A stretch of DNA of 64,000 nucleotides from Cichorium intybus (taxonomy: Eukaryota; Streptophyta; Magnoliopsida; Asterales; Asteraceae): positions 394,062 to 458,061 of the forward strand of contig JAKNSD010000073.1 in NCBI GenBank assembly GCA_023525715.1. The letters are read 5' to 3'. The notes under the pieces were generated by a model. It had not been told where the DNA came from, ran no database searches, and worked only from the letters and a program-made list of their open reading frames with translations. The position numbers and the translations under genes were made by a program. Below, piece by piece: positions 9,595 through 19,599 of the stretch (position 1 is its first letter; each line of letters opens with the position of its first letter).

Positions 9595-10794
9595 CTCCTC
9601 ATCTTCCGAATCCGTTGACCAGATTTCAACGGCGCCAAATTCGCTGTCTTCTTTCACCACGAAAGCTGCCTTGGTAGATGAAGCATCGTTCTTTTTCAGC
9701 TCTGCAATCTTCTTTGCATAATAAGCTTCATCTTTCACCTGCTCCTTCTTCTCAGCTTGTTTTCGGAGCAAACAGTCTTTCACAAAGTGATTTTTGCCGT
9801 TACAGTAATGACAATCGTATCCTGAGTCGCCTGCTAGTTTCTTCTCTTCATCATTCTTCTTTTTCTGACTTTCTTCCACAGTCTTTTCAGCATGGAAACC
9901 TCCTTGTCGATTCCGGTTTTTGAATTTGGAGAAGTTTTTCTTGAAGAACTTCTTGGGATTTGATACCATCAAAGCTTTGTCTTCTCTGGTCAAATCGTCA
10001 TCGGAGAAGTCAGATTCGGAATCAATTTCGGCCGTTTTCTTTCCAGCAGCGACCAGTGCAAGGGAGCCAAGACTGGTAGTTGCTTTGGCTTCCGAAATGA
10101 TTTCCTTTTCATGGGATTTCAGAATTCCCACAACCTTAGCCAAAGTGTAAGTTTTGAACTGTTCATGGGCTTTTATTGTTGAAACAATAGCCTTCCATTC
10201 AGAACGAAGACCATCAAGAAAGGTGACCTTTTGCTCAATGACAGTTCGAGCCAGATTGTATTTTAATAATCGACTTAGAAGATGATTATATCGATTAAAG
10301 GTCTGGGTCAGAGTTTCTTCCGAACCTTGTACAAAGGATCCGAAATCGGAAAGAAGAGTGGTTTGAATAGAGTGCTCAAGATCAGCATCTCCAGAATATA
10401 ATTCTTTAAGTCGATCCCAGATCTCTTTAGCTGTTTGGCATGAACTAACTAGACGAAGAGTATCTGCTTGAAGAGCAAACCTGATAATTCTAAATGCTTT
10501 AATGTTGCACATCAGTTTATCTTTTTCGTCTTGAGGAATGTTTGTGTGAGAGACAAGCAAGTTGTTGTACTCTTTTAGGGTTTTGATAGCCCTTCTTGTG
10601 GCTGCATGGACATGAGTTTCTTCTGTAATAGCTTGCCAGATCGTTGCACCATGTTCTTCAATTCCAAGAACATAATCTTCAAAGTGTAACGCCCAGACTT
10701 CATACTCTTGAGTGAATAGAATTGGAGTCCTGGTAGTGGATCCAATACTGCTTGAAAGATTAAAAGACTGAGTATGTGAGTCGTCAAAAGCCAT
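7696..10794 (-). CDS. gag: Long Gag protein (1032 aa), copy 1
   Basis: This is an intact structural protein ORF starting with MAFDDSHTQ, 142 bp after the primer-binding site. Domains are a UBN2-type copia Gag region (about residues 60-215), a CCHC RNA-binding knuckle (CHYC...H...C, 328-341), acidic/Lys-rich linkers, a heptad-like coiled coil (about 441-550), a basic Pro-rich segment (about 848-920), and a VWVPKSL tail. It forms the particle and packages RNA in the cytoplasm. It is almost identical to copy 2 (for example Gln versus Lys near the C-terminus). It is about three times longer than many copia Gags. It ends in UAA followed in frame by pol. Confidence 0.95.
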   Translation of the reverse strand: MAFDDSHTQSFNLSSSIGSTTRTPILFTQEYEVWALHFEDYVLGIEEHGATIWQAITEETHVHAATRRAIKTLKEYNNLLVSHTNIPQDEKDKLMCNIKAFRIIRFALQADTLRLVSSCQTAKEIWDRLKELYSGDADLEHSIQTTLLSDFGSFVQGSEETLTQTFNRYNHLLSRLLKYNLARTVIEQKVTFLDGLRSEWKAIVSTIKAHEQFKTYTLAKVVGILKSHEKEIISEAKATTSLGSLALVAAGKKTAEIDSESDFSDDDLTREDKALMVSNPKKFFKKNFSKFKNRNRQGGFHAEKTVEESQKKKNDEEKKLAGDSGYDCHYCNGKNHFVKDCLLRKQAEKKEQVKDEAYYAKKIAELKKNDASSTKAAFVVKEDSEFGAVEIWSTDSEDEEVRNPTHGRCLMVKADHSESKGYSTDGCPASANCFAAKPVYEQVEECEAVVKKVRSILKSLNICSSNYDAELDDLRFTVSSLSDSLKRTRLSNSNLNDQLSRISNKNEERRMRIEALDSELVKARDDIIYVKQDNLVLVKQRNIFCLIAKRLYNNITQLHLDCDIGRGLHKMILPFLELKEDEIDAECHRCETIVSSDEVSEAYRIGLDKIESYIQSKEHKSMVKEYFSENDHEEIKTATLKNFHSLCSKLNSDNILINENISDFDESDMSEISVEDEIDCSEFVSNSTEIKKNLISENSVTFARIVESEKSHTLTEQATVFPKIQTVPNQVFVKPGLNTKDVTELKVLVDNDNSDVCDSFFWSEPIDNSDETKGLSEMTSWKSRGNYISGSLNCKNPVSQNGSWSAKNLKHISPNSKTNTLKSDSNHGSTSCVHKSPEELIAKRKQMNARYKKNLKERKQFWRNKNNSNPTQKANPIPSRKVEPTPKPKPVPKPSVSTTTTKTPTRVPSSMDSKGKGKLYPETTQDLKIHKIHPTVASKTKPSLQSVKNQNSFSSSHTQKTHYYQVTNTVTHKKSRFAKQPWQPTKIKVFRIENKKNVPSVRKSFWVEKSCTFPIARKFSQGPTLVWVPKSL

Positions 10795-10936
10795 TGATAC
10801 GTGTTTACTAGTAAGAATCAGAAGTGTAAGTTCGAATCAAAAGAAGAATCGATCGTGAGAGATCAAATGTTGATAATCAAAATCGATTGAAACGATGAGA
10901 AAAATCAAAACAGATTCGTTAATAACACTAACTCCC

Positions 10937-10948
10937 TCTCTGATACCA
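10937..10948 (-). promoter_or_regulatory. Primer-binding site (initiator Met tRNA), copy 1
   Basis: In element sense this reads TGGTATCAGAGA, two bases inside the LTR. It matches the 3' end of plant initiator tRNA-Met except the last base (C in copy 2). It primes minus-strand cDNA synthesis. Confidence 0.85.
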
Positions 10949-10950
10949 AT

Positions 10951-11270
10951 TGTTGAAATGCAAGAGTTGGATCGTGATTCAAAGATGCGGATTAATGTAA
11001 ATAAACAAGATCAAAAGCAGACGATATGAAGAACTGATGTTGAATGATTAACAATGCAGCTCAAGAACAATTCAATGAGAACTATTCTGTATGAGCGCCG
11101 TAAAGAGATTACAAAAGTTAACCCTAACAGGGTCACGAATAAGCTATATAAACAAAATCTAAGTATGGAATGACAGACCCATTCCATAACCGATAGCTAA
11201 AGAATAGGCTACAAATCAGGCAACAAATCCGATTAGCATATTTGACTCAATCTTCATTAATGACTCAACA
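10951..11270 (-). repeat. 5' LTR of copy 1 (320 bp)
   Basis: This LTR begins TGTTGAGTC and ends TTCAACA in element sense, with the TG...CA termini of LTRs. It is the same length as both LTRs of copy 2 and nearly identical (one T/C difference noted near the end). It contains a TATATA box and, just before it, a 9-bp inverted repeat (11164-11188). Next to it outside is satellite. Confidence 0.95.
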
Positions 11271-11274
11271 AAAT

Positions 11275-14030
11275 TCTTAATTTTTGAATTTTATTATAAT
11301 TCAAAAATTACCTATAATTACACTTTGTGATCATTTTAAAACATTTCTGGTGTAGCTGTGTTCATGAGAAACTCCTTAAATTTTGAATTTTTAATGATTT
11401 TTTTTCTGTAATTTTTAACAATTTGTCGTGTACCCAGGTACATGAAAAATTCTTAATTTTTCAATTTTTGTAAAATTCAAAAATTACCTATAATTACACT
11501 TTGTGATCATTTTAAACATTTCTGGTGTACCTAGGTTCATGAGAAACTCCTTAAATTTTGAATTTTTTAATGATATTTTTTCTGTTATTTTTAACAATTT
11601 GTCGTGTACCCCGGTACATGAAAAATTCTTAATTTTTCAATTTTTGTAAAATTCAAAAATTACCTATAATTACAATTTGTGATCATTTTAAACATTTCTG
11701 TTGTACCTAGGTTCATGAGAAACTCCTTAAATTTTGAATTTTTTAATGATAATTTTTCTGTTATTTTTAACAATTTGTCGTGTACCCCGGTACATGAAAA
11801 ATTCTTATTTTTTCAATTTTTGTAAAATTCAAAAATTACCTATAATTACACTTTGTGATCATTTTAAAACATTTCAGGTGTAGCTGTGTTCATGAGAAAC
11901 TCCTTCAATTTTGAATTTTTAATGATATTTTTTCTGTTATTTTTAACAATTTGTCGTGTACCCCGGTACATGAAAAATTCTTAATTTTTCAATTTTTGTA
12001 AAATTAAAAAATTACCTATAATTACACTTTGTGATCATTTTAAACATTTTTGGTGTACCTGGGTTCATGAGAAACTCCTTAAATTTTGAATTTTTTAATG
12101 ATATTTTTTCTGTTATTTTTAACAATTTGTCGTGTACCCCGGTACATGAAAAATTCTTAATTTTTCAATTTTTGTAAAATTCAAAAATTACCTATAATTA
12201 TACTTTATGATCATTTTAAACATTTCTGGTGTACCTGGGTTCATGATAAACTCCTTAAATTTTGAATTTTTTAATGATATTTTTTCTGTTATTTTTAACA
12301 ATTTGTCGTGTACCCCGGTACATGAAAAATTCTTAATTTTTGAATTTTATTATAATTCAAAAATTACCTATAATTACACTTTGTGATCATTTTAAAACAT
12401 TTCTAGTGTAGCTGTGTTCATTAGAAACTCCTTAAATTTTGAATTTTTAATGATATTTTTTCTGTAATTTTTAACAATTTGTCGTGTACCCAGGTACATG
12501 AAAAATTCTTAATTTTTCAATTTTTGTAAAATTCAAAAATTACCTATAATTACACTTTGTGATCATTTTAAACATTTCTGGTGTACCTAGGTTCATGAGA
12601 AACTCCTTAAATTTTGAATTTTTTAATGATATTTTTTCTGTTATTTTTAACAATTTGTCGTGTACCCCGGTACATGAAAAATTCTTAATTTTTCAATTTT
12701 TGTAAAATTCAAAAATTACCTATAATTACAATTTGTGATCATTTTAAACATTTCTGTTGTACCTAGGTTCATGAGAAACTCCTTAAATTTTGAATTTTTT
12801 AATGATAATTTTTCTGTTATTTTTAACAATTTGTCGTGTACCCCGGTACATGAAAAATTCTTATTTTTTCAATTTTTGTAAAATTCAAAAATTACCTATA
12901 ATTACACTTTGTGATCATTTTAAAACATTTCAGGTGTAGCTGTGTTCATGAGAAACTCCTTAAATTTTGAATTTTTAATGATATTTTTTCTGTTATTTTT
13001 AACAATTTGTCGTGTACCCCGGTACATGAAAAATTCTTAATTTTTCAATTTTTGTAAAATTAAAAAATTACCTATAATTACACTTTGTGATCATTTTAAA
13101 CATTTTTGGTGTACCTGGGTTCATGAGAAACTCCTTAAATTTTGAATTTTTTAATGATATTTTTTCTGTTATTTTTAACAATTTGTCGTGTACCCCGGTA
13201 CATGAAAAATTCTTAATTTTTCAATTTTTGTAAAATTCAAAAATTACCTATAATTATACTTTATGATCATTTTAAACATTTCTGGTGTACCTGGGTTCAT
13301 GATAAACTCCTTAAATTTTGAATTTTTTAATGATATTTTTTCTGTTATTTTTAACAATTTGTCGTGTACCCCGGTACATGAAAAATTCTTAATTTTTGAA
13401 TTTTATTATAATTCAAAAATTACCTATAATTACACTTTGTGATCATTTTAAAACATTTCTAGTGTAGCTGTGTTCATTAGAACCTCCTTAAATTTTGAAT
13501 TTTTAATGATATTTTTTCTGTAATTTTTAACAATTTGTCGTGTACCCAGGTACATGAAAAATTCTTAATTTTTCAATTTTTGTAAAATTCAAAAATTACC
13601 TATAATTACACTTTGTGATCATTTTAAACATTTCTGGTGTACCTAGGTTCATGAGAAACTCCTTAAATTTTGAATTTTTTAATGATATTTTTTCTGTTAT
13701 TTTTAACAATTTGTCGTGTACCCCGGTACATGAAAAATTCTTAATTTTTCAATTTTTGTAAAATTCAAAAATTACCTATAATTACAATTTGTGATCATTT
13801 TAAACATTTCTGTTGTACCTAGGTTCATGAGAAACTCCTTAAATTTCGAATTTTTTAATGATAATTTTTCTGTTATTTTTAACAATTTGTCGTGTACCCC
13901 GGTACATGAAAAATTCTTATTTTTTCAATTTTTGTAAAATTCAAAAATTACCTATAATTACACTTTGTGATCATTTTAAAACATTTCTGGTGTAGCTGTG
14001 TTCATGAGAAACTCCTTAAATTTTGAATTT
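11275..14030 (+). repeat. Higher-order repeat, 6 monomers (1056 bp), 2.6 copies
   Basis: The marker TTGAATTTTATTATAATTC phase recurs at 11275, 12331 and 13387, exactly 1056 bp apart (6 x 176). Subtype order is the same in each unit (GTAGCTGTG, CCTAGG, CCTAGG with GTTGTACC, GTAGCTGTG, CCTGGG, CCTGGG with CATGATAAAC). The third copy begins to diverge near 14000. Confidence 0.85.
12334..12366. repeat. Dyad-symmetric segment of the satellite monomer (example)
   Basis: Perfect 13-bp inverted arms (TAATTTTTGAATT / AATTCAAAAATTA) flank a 7-bp loop. It recurs in every monomer of the TTTATTATAATTC subtype. In the commoner TTTTTCAATTTTTG subtype a single base breaks the symmetry. Confidence 0.85.
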
Positions 14031-14210
14031 TTAATGATATTTTTTCTGTTATTTTTAACAATTTGTCGTGTACCCCGGTACATGAAAAATTCTTAATTTT
14101 TCAATTTTTGTAAAATTCAAAAATTACCTATAATTACACTTTGTGATCATTTTAAACATTTTTGGTGTACCTGGGTTCATGAGAAACTCCTTAAATTTTG
14201 AATTTTTTAA

Positions 14211-14278
14211 TGATATTTTTTCTGTTATTTTTAACAATTTGTCGTGATATTTTTTCTGTTATTTTTAACAATTTGTCG
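14211..14278 (+). repeat. 34-bp internal tandem duplication marking one satellite subtype
   Basis: The 34-bp segment from TGATATTTTTT to AATTTGTCG occurs twice in direct succession within one monomer. The same duplication is found at 17762-17829, 19379-19446 and 21699-21766. It therefore arose once and was spread by higher-order amplification, and it is a good tracer of copy history. Confidence 0.9.
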
Positions 14279-16366
14279 TGTACCCCGGTACATGAAAAAT
14301 TCTTAATTTTTCAATTTTCGTAAAATTCAAAAATTACCTATAATTACACTTTGTGATCATTTTAAACATTTCTGGTGTACCTGGGTTCATGAGAAACTCC
14401 TTAAATTTTGAATTTTTTAATGATATTTTTTCTGTTGTTTTTAACAATTTGTCGTGTACTCCGGTACATGAAAAATTCTTAATTTTTGAATTTTTGTAAA
14501 ATTCAAAAATTACCTATAATTACACTTTGTGATCATTTTAAACGTTTTTGGTGTACCTGGGTTCATGAGAAACTCCTTAAATTTTGAATTTTTTAATGAT
14601 ATTTTTCAGTTATTTTTAACAATTTTTCGTGTACCCCGATACATGAAAAATTCTTAATTTTTGAATTTTATTAAAATTCAAAAATTACCTATAATTAGAC
14701 TTTGTGATCATTTTAAAACATTTCTGGTGTACCTGGGTTCATGAGAAACTCCTTAAATTTTGAATTTTTTAATGATATTTTTCTGTTATTTTTAACAATT
14801 TGTCGTGTAACCCGGTACATGAAAAATTCTTAATTTTTCAATTTTTGTAAAATTCAAAAATTACCTAAAATTACACTTTGTGATCATTTTAAACATTTCT
14901 GGTTTACCTAGGTTCATGAGAAACTCCTTAAATTTTGAATTTTTTAATGATATTTTTTATGTTATTTTTAACAATTTGTCGTGTACCCCGGTACATGAAA
15001 AATTCTTAATTTTTGAATTTTTGTAAAATTCAAAAATTACCTATAATTACACTTTATGATCATTTTAAACATTTCTGGTGTACCTGGGTTCATGATAAAC
15101 TCCTTAACTTTTGAATTTTTTAATGATATTTTTTCTGTTATTTTTAACAATTTGTCGTGTACCCCGGTACATGAAAAATTCTTAATTTTTGAATTTTATT
15201 ATAATTCAAAAATTACCTATAATTAAATTTTTTAATCATTTTAAAACATTTATGGTGTAGCTGTGTTCATGAGAAACTCCTTAAATTTTGAATTTTTAAT
15301 GATATTTTTTCTGTAATTTTTAACAATTTGTCGTGTACCCAGGTACATGAAAAATTCTTAATTTTTTCAATTTTTGTAAAATTCAAAAATTACCTATAAT
15401 TACACTTTGTGATCATTTTAAACATTTCTGGTGTACCTAGGTTCATGAGAAACTCCTTAAATTTTGAATTTTTAATGATATTTTTTCTGTTATTTTTAAC
15501 AATTTGTCGTGTACCCCGGTACATGAAAAATTCTTAATTGTTCAATTTTTGTAAAATTCAAAAATTACCTATAATTACACTTTGTGATCATTTTAAACAT
15601 TTTTGGTGTACCTGGGTTCATGAGAAACTCCTTAGATTTTGAATTTTTTAATGATATTTTTTCTGTTATTTTTAACAATTTGTCGTGTACCCCGGTACAT
15701 GAAAAATTCTTAATTTTTCAATTTTTGTAAAATTCAAAAATTACCTATAATTACAATTTGTGATCATTTTAAACATTTCTGTTGTACCTAGGTTCATGAG
15801 AAACTCCTTAAAATTTGAATTTTTTAATGATAAATTTTCTGTTATTTTTAACAATTTGTCGTGTACCACGGTACATGAAAAATTCTTATTTTTTCAATTT
15901 TTGTAAAATTCAAAAATTACCTATAATTACACTTTGTGATCATTTTAAAACATTTCTGGTGTAGCTGTGTTCATGAGAAACTCCTTAAATTTTGAATTTT
16001 TAATGATATTTTTTCTGTTATTTTTAACAATTTGTCGTGTACCCCGGTACATGAAAAATTCTTAATTGTTCAATTTTTGTAAAATTCAAAAATTACCTAT
16101 AATTACACTTTGTGATTATTTTAAACATTTTTGGTGTACCTGGGTTCATGAGAAACTCCTTAGATTTTGAATTTTTTAATGATATTTTTTCTGTTATTTT
16201 TAACAATTTGTCGTGTACCCCGGTACATGAAAAATTCTTAATTTTTCAATTTTTGTAAAATTCAAAAATTACCTATAATTACACTTTGTGATCATTTTAA
16301 ACATTTCTGGTGTACCTGGGTTCATGAGAAACTCCTTAAATTTTGAATTTTTTAATGATATTTTTT

Positions 16367-19300
16367 CTGTTGTTTTTAACAATTTGTCGTGTACTCCGGT
16401 ACATGAAAAATTCTTAATTTTTGAATTTTTGTAAAATTCAAAAATTACCTATAATTACACTTTGTGATCATTTTAAACGTTTTTGGTGTACCTGGGTTCA
16501 TGAGAAACTCCTTAAATTTTGAATTTTTTAATGATATTTTTAAGTTATTTTTAACAATTTTTCGTGTACCCCGATACATGAAAAATTCTTAATTTTTGAA
16601 TTTTATTAAAATTCAAAAATTACCTATAATTAGACTTTGTGATCATTTTAAAACATTTCTGGTGTACCTGGGTTCATGAGAAACTCCTTAAATTTTGAAT
16701 TTTTTAATGATATTTTTTCTGTTATTTTTAACAATTTGTCGTGTAACCCGGTACATGAAAAATTCTTAATTTTTCAATTTTTGTAAAATTCAAAAATTAC
16801 CTATAATTAAACTTTGTGATCATTTTAAACATTTTTGGTGTACCTAGGTTCATGAGAAACTCCTTAAATTTTGAATTTTTTAATGATATTTTTTATGTTA
16901 TTTTTAACAATTTGTCGTGTACCCCGGTACATGAAAAATTCTTAATTTTTGAATTTTATTATAATTCAAAAATTACCTATAATTACACTTTGTGATCATT
17001 TTAAAACATTTCTGGTGTAGCTGTGTTCATGAGAAACTCCTTAAATTTTGAATTTTTAATGATATTTTTTCTGTAATTTTTAACAATTTGTCGTCTACCC
17101 CGGTACATGAAAAATTCTTAATTTTTCAATTTTTGTAAAATTCAAAAATTACCTATAATTACACTTTGTGATCATTTTAAACATTTCTGGTGTACCTAGG
17201 TTCATAAGAAACTCCTTACATTTTGAATTTTTTAATGATATTTTTCTGTTATTTTTAACAATTTGTCGTGTACCCCGGTACATGAAAAATTCTAAATTTT
17301 TCAATTTTTGTAAAATTCAAAAATTACCTATAATTACAATTTGTGATCATTTTAAACATTTCTGTTGTACCTAGGTTCATGAGAAACTCCTTAAATTTCG
17401 AATTTTTTAATGATAATTTTCTGTTATTTTTAACAATTTGTCGTGTACCCCGGTACATGAAAAATTCTTATTTTTTCAATTTTTTTAAAATTCAAAAATT
17501 ACCTATAATTACACTTTGTGATCATTTTAAAACATTTCTGGTGTAGCTGTGTTCATGAGAAACTCCTTAAATTTTGAATTTTTAATGATATTTTTTCTGT
17601 TATTTTTAACAATTTGTCGTGTACCCCGGTACATGAAAAATTCTTAATTTTTCAATTTTTGTAAAATTCAAAAATTACCTATAATTACACTTTGTGATCA
17701 TTTTAAACATTTTTGGTGTACCTGGGTTCATGAGAAACTCCTTAAATTTTGAATTTTTTAATGATATTTTTTCTGTTATTTTTAACAATTTGTCGTGATA
17801 TTTTTTCTGTTATTTTTAACAATTTGTCGTGTACCCCGGTACATGAAAAATTCTTAATTTTTCAATTTTCGTAAAATTCAAAAATTACCTATAATTACAC
17901 TTTGTGATCATTTTAAACATTTCTGGTGTACCTGGGTTCATGAGAAACTCCTTAAATTTTGAATTTTTTAATGATATTTTTTCTGTTGTTTTTAACAATT
18001 TGTCGTGTACTCCGGTACATGAAAAATTCTTAATTTTTGAATTTTTGTAAAATTCAAAAATTACCTATAATTACACTTTGTGATCATTTTAAACGTTTTT
18101 GGTGTACCTGGGTTCATGAGAAACTCCTTAAATTTTGAATTTTTTAATGATATTTTTAAGTTATTTTTAACAATTTTTCGTGTACCCCGATACATGAAAA
18201 ATTCTTAATTTTTGAATTTTATTAAAATTCAAAAATTACCTATAATTAGACTTTGTGATCATTTTAAAACATTTCTGGTGTACCTGGGTTCATGAGAAAC
18301 TCCTTAAATTTTGAATTTTTTAATGATATTTTTTCTGTTATTTTTAACAATTTGTCGTGTAACCCGGTACATGAAAAATTCTTAATTTTTCAATTTTTGT
18401 AAAATTCAAAAATTACCTATAATTAAACTTTGTGATCATTTTAAACATTTTTGGTGTACCTAGGTTCATGAGAAACTCCTTAAATTTTGAATTTTTTAAT
18501 GATATTTTTTATGTTATTTTTAACAATTTGTCGTGTACCCCGGTACATGAAAAATTCTTAATTTTTGAATTTTATTATAATTCAAAAATTACCTATAATT
18601 ACACTTTGTGATCATTTTAAAACATTTTTGGGGTAGCTGTGTTCATGAGAAACTCCTTAAATTTTGAATTTTTAATGATATTTTTTCTGTAATTTTTAAC
18701 AATTTGTCGTCTACCCCGGTACATGAAAAATTCTTAATTTTTCAATTTTTGTAAAATTCAAAAATTACCTATAATTACACTTTGTGATCATTTTAAACAT
18801 TTCTGGTGTACCTAGGTTCATAAGAAACTCCTTACATTTTGAATTTTTTAATGATATTTTTCTGTTATTTTTAACAATTTGTCGTGTACCCCGGTACATG
18901 AAAAATTCTAAATTTTTCAATTTTTGTAAAATTCAAAAATTACCTATAATTACAATTTGTGATCATTTTAAACATTTCTGTTGTACCTAGGTTCATGAGA
19001 AACTCCTTAAATTTCGAATTTTTTAATGATAATTTTTCTGTTATTTTTAACAATTTGTCGTGTACCCCGGTACATGAAAAATTCTTATTTTTTCAATTTT
19101 TGTAAAATTCAAAAATTACCTATAATTACACTTTGTGATCATTTTAAAACATTTCTGGTGTAGCTGTGTTCATGAGAAACTCCTTAAATTTTGAATTTTT
19201 AATGATATTTTTTCTGTTATTTTTAACAATTTGTCGTGTACCCCGGTACATGAAAAATTCTTAATTTTTCAATTTTTGTAAAATTCAAAAATTACCTATA

Positions 19301-19599
19301 ATTACACTTTGTGATCATTTTAAACATTTTTGGTGTACCTGGGTTCATGAGAAACTCCTTAAATTTTGAATTTTTTAATGATATTTTTTCTGTTATTTTT
19401 AACAATTTGTCGTGATATTTTTTCTGTTATTTTTAACAATTTGTCGTGTACCCCGGTACATGAAAAATTCTTAATTTTTCAATTTTTGTAAAATTCAAAA
19501 ATTACCTATAATTACACTTTGTGATCATTTTAAACATTTCTGGTGTACCTGGGTTCATGAGAAACTCCTTAAATTTTGAATTTTTTAATGATATTTTTT
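16367..19599 (+). repeat. Higher-order repeat of ~1616 bp, two tandem copies
   Basis: The CTGTTGTTTTTAAC variant occurs at 16367, 17983 and 19600 (spacing 1616 and 1617). The AGGTTCATAAG variant and the 34-bp duplication keep the same spacing. The unit equals nine monomers plus the 34-bp insert. The next spacing is 2320 bp (19600 to 21920), so the unit size changes along the block. Confidence 0.8.

Larger units (their letters stand above)
1..11270 (-). mobile_element. Ty1/copia LTR retrotransposon copy 1 (minus strand, 3' end outside window)
   Basis: This is the reverse-oriented relative of the complete element at 22362-35491. From right to left it holds a 5' LTR, primer-binding site, gag, broken pol, an antisense Agenet gene, a poly(A) tract (read as T on the plus strand) and a third ORF that runs off the window at base 1. 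Base 1 corresponds to 34309 of copy 2, so about 1.18 kb, including the 3' LTR, lies outside. The order PR-IN-RT-RNaseH in pol identifies Ty1/copia. The long gag with a VWVPK tail motif and an extra ORF after pol resemble the SIRE/Maximus lineage, but the 320-bp LTRs are short for that group. Relative to copy 2 it has a 695-bp pol deletion with 7 bp of filler. The right flank is satellite; the matching target duplication cannot be seen. Confidence 0.95.

Noticed and set aside
1..11270. Copy 1 and copy 2 as an assembly duplication or as one large palindrome
   Set aside because: They differ in pol lesions, poly(A) length, primer site, scattered indels and an LTR base, so they are separate insertions.
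14631..14650. CENP-B box in the satellite (TTTTTCGTGTACCCCGATAC)
   Set aside because: It shares TTCG and a C/G-rich end, but the fixed A and the CGGG spacing of the mammalian box do not match. Plants also lack a confirmed CENP-B box requirement.
17168..17374. Recurrent 60-73 codon frames in the satellite (also 18784, 21104, 37614, 40253, 42536, 45878, 48692, 50583, and minus-strand 55813 and 61793)
   Set aside because: They span monomer borders of a tandem repeat whose period is not a multiple of three, and they recur only because the higher-order units were copied. No coding signal.
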